Shown piece after piece: positions 62,971-64,000 of a DNA stretch of 64,000 nt. The DNA is taken from positions 1-64,000 of the forward strand of contig JAGYJP010000006.1 of NCBI GenBank assembly GCA_018402075.1. The letters are read 5' to 3'. The notes below the pieces were generated by a model. It was not told where the DNA came from, made no database searches, and saw nothing but the letters and a program-made list of their open reading frames with translations. Every line of letters starts with the position of its first letter. Position 1 is the stretch's first letter. The position numbers and the translations under genes are program-made. Source of the stretch: Candidatus Nanopelagicales bacterium. Its GTDB lineage: Bacteria; Actinomycetota; Actinomycetes; S36-B12.

Positions 62971-63507
62971 CTATGCAGCTGCCATGCCCATGAATCCCAT
63001 CGATGTCATCATGATTGCCCACACGGCGATTCCAATGAGCGGCCCAATCTTGCGGTCTTTGACATCGCCGGTAACAATGACGAAAACGGTAACAAAAGCG
63101 AAGTAGAAACCGCTGACCAAGAATGAACTCGCCACGGCGACCAAACCCCAGTCTGCAATAACGGCAACAAGTGCGAATACACCCCAGGCGAGGTTGGCAA
63201 GACCCACTTCGATTTGGAAGTTGTTTCGCACGCCGTAGTCCCAGCCACCCCGAACGGCATCCGATCGATTGAACACTGCATGGCGAAAGAATGACAGGAC
63301 ACCGGTCGCGGTGACCGCGAGGAGCGCTGCGATCGACAGGGATGGCGGATCGGATTGCACCGTAAAGGTGCCAATAAAGAAACCGACGCCACCGACAATG
63401 TAGGTCAGCCACATCAGAATGGCCGAAGGACGCGGGCTGACCTGTGCTGAACTGGTCGAGGCGGGAACATTTGCTTCAGGGTTGTTAGCAGAATTCATGG
63501 TGCTCAT
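62971..63507 (-). CDS. Membrane protein of unknown function
   Basis: A 178-residue protein with a polar Asn/Ala/Ser N-terminus of 28 residues and five hydrophobic segments (about 30-48, 58-72, 100-122, 127-150 and 158-175). Between helices 2 and 3 is a conserved-looking loop FRHAVFNRSDAVRGGWDYGV then NNFQIEVGLANLAWG, which I recall from uncharacterised bacterial membrane proteins (DUF6790-like, not certain). Leaderless-type TAATCT lies 6 nt before the ATG. Function unknown. Confidence 0.75.
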   Translation of the reverse strand: MSTMNSANNPEANVPASTSSAQVSPRPSAILMWLTYIVGGVGFFIGTFTVQSDPPSLSIAALLAVTATGVLSFFRHAVFNRSDAVRGGWDYGVRNNFQIEVGLANLAWGVFALVAVIADWGLVAVASSFLVSGFYFAFVTVFVIVTGDVKDRKIGPLIGIAVWAIMMTSMGFMGMAAA

Positions 63508-63513
63508 AAAGCC

Positions 63514-63519
63514 AGATTA
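63514..63519 (-). promoter_or_regulatory. -10 box of a leaderless promoter (membrane protein 62971-63507)
   Basis: On the minus strand TAATCT ends 6 nt before the ATG at 63507. Confidence 0.6.
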
Positions 63520-63542
63520 TTCAAATAATCGACAACTTTGAG

Positions 63543-63558
63543 GTGGGGGATTCCCCAC
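63543..63558. terminator. GTGGGG-GATT-CCCCAC hairpin
   Basis: A 6-bp perfect stem with GATT loop, 7 bp after the stop of the minus-strand CcdA-like gene. Core identical to the hairpin at 6313-6334. Confidence 0.5.
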
Positions 63559-63564
63559 ATTTAT

Positions 63565-64000
63565 TTATTGATCAGGAATAAATCCAGAGTCAAGTTCCCA
63601 GGGTGCGATGGGTGAGTTCTCCAAAATCCAGGTCTGAATGTCTTTGTCGAGACCGAGGATGATCACGATGCCCACGAGAATGAAAACAATGCCGAGCCCC
63701 CGGCGGAACCATGAATGTGGGTCGGCAGCCCACCGAGCATTGCCAATGAACTTTTGACCCAGCAGGGCAATAGCAAGCAGTGTGATGCTCAATCCCAGAA
63801 CATAGCCAAGGAGCAAAACCATGCCTTGGGCGAAGGACGCTGGTAACACTGTCACGATGACATACCCGTACATGGGGGAGCAGGAGGTGAAGACCGGACC
63901 CAGTGCCGCACCGGTAAGGATTGCTCCACCCACACCTTGCCGCTGCCGAGCAGATGCAAGTCGATGAGTTGACCGCTCCTGTAATCGCAGGGCAATCGAG
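63565..64000 (-). CDS. CcdA/DsbD-like membrane protein (5' end outside window)
   Basis: The frame is open to the window edge, so the gene is partial; 144 codons are visible. It contains FTSCSPMYGYVIVTVLPASF, which resembles the second redox-Cys helix of CcdA, then two more helices and a C-terminal amphipathic tail (IQTWILENSPIAPW). An internal GTG at 63933 is not a convincing start since the upstream codons continue the protein with a basic cytoplasmic loop. It is a second CcdA-type protein next to the one at 23820, possibly for another thiol or metal pathway. Confidence 0.75.
   Translation of the reverse strand, partial: SIALRLQERSTHRLASARQRQGVGGAILTGAALGPVFTSCSPMYGYVIVTVLPASFAQGMVLLLGYVLGLSITLLAIALLGQKFIGNARWAADPHSWFRRGLGIVFILVGIVIILGLDKDIQTWILENSPIAPWELDSGFIPDQ

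Overview
The window is one stretch of a compact actinobacterial chromosome of moderate G+C (mid-50s % by eye; not counted). The assignment rests on bldC, the 32-residue ribosomal protein bS22, the HemD fusion type, the HadAB-like pair behind rpmG, a complete menaquinone pathway and a nuoA-N operon. Order closely follows what I recall of other actinobacteria, for example the M. tuberculosis run ppx-proC-bldC-bS22-hem-ccs-men and the Streptomyces run nuo-yajQ-tRNA-rpmG-murB-aspC. Tight spacing, overlapping stops, many leaderless genes and apparent loss of heme genes fit a streamlined free-living lineage such as freshwater acI (Nanopelagicales). That placement is inference.

Layout. 1-8.8 kb: small membrane and secreted proteins, a MetE-like protein, a PQQ-type sugar dehydrogenase, mutY and radA with its upstream partner. 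8.8-19.9 kb: ppx, a CtpE-like P-type ATPase, a sugar isomerase, TetR, proC, an AcuC-like deacetylase, bldC, bS22, an acyltransferase, a HAD phosphatase, an acyl-CoA ligase and a glutaredoxin-like protein. 20-27 kb: rex, hemD, a phosphatase and the system II cytochrome c maturation genes resA-ccdA-resB-ccsA. 27-37.4 kb: menaquinone genes menA, E, B, C, D, F and ubiE, with a TetR/ACT-like/GNAT fusion inside. 37.4-52.9 kb: the 14-gene complex I operon behind a terminator and a likely Rex operator. 52.9-56.7 kb: polyprenyl diphosphate synthase, rarD, an orphan NuoB/NuoC/NuoI-like trio and yajQ. 56.7-64 kb: tRNA-Tyr, tRNA-Thr, tRNA-Met, rpmG, HadAB-like dehydratases, an unusual glycosyltransferase-like fusion, murB, an aspartate aminotransferase and a partial CcdA-like protein.

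The genes between 20 and 53 kb form one respiratory theme: NADH sensing (Rex), heme-protein assembly (Ccs), the quinone pool (Men, IdsA) and the NADH dehydrogenase that uses it.

Main points to check: hemA, hemC, hemB and hemL are absent from the place where they usually flank hemD. The NuoB/C/I trio has no NuoD or membrane arm. A TANNNT (or CANNNT) hexamer lies exactly 6 nt before the start codon of at least 16 genes, which indicates systematic leaderless transcription. Short tandem repeats in multiples of 3 bp sit at the 3' ends of proC, nuoA, nuoM and a DUF4229-like gene.
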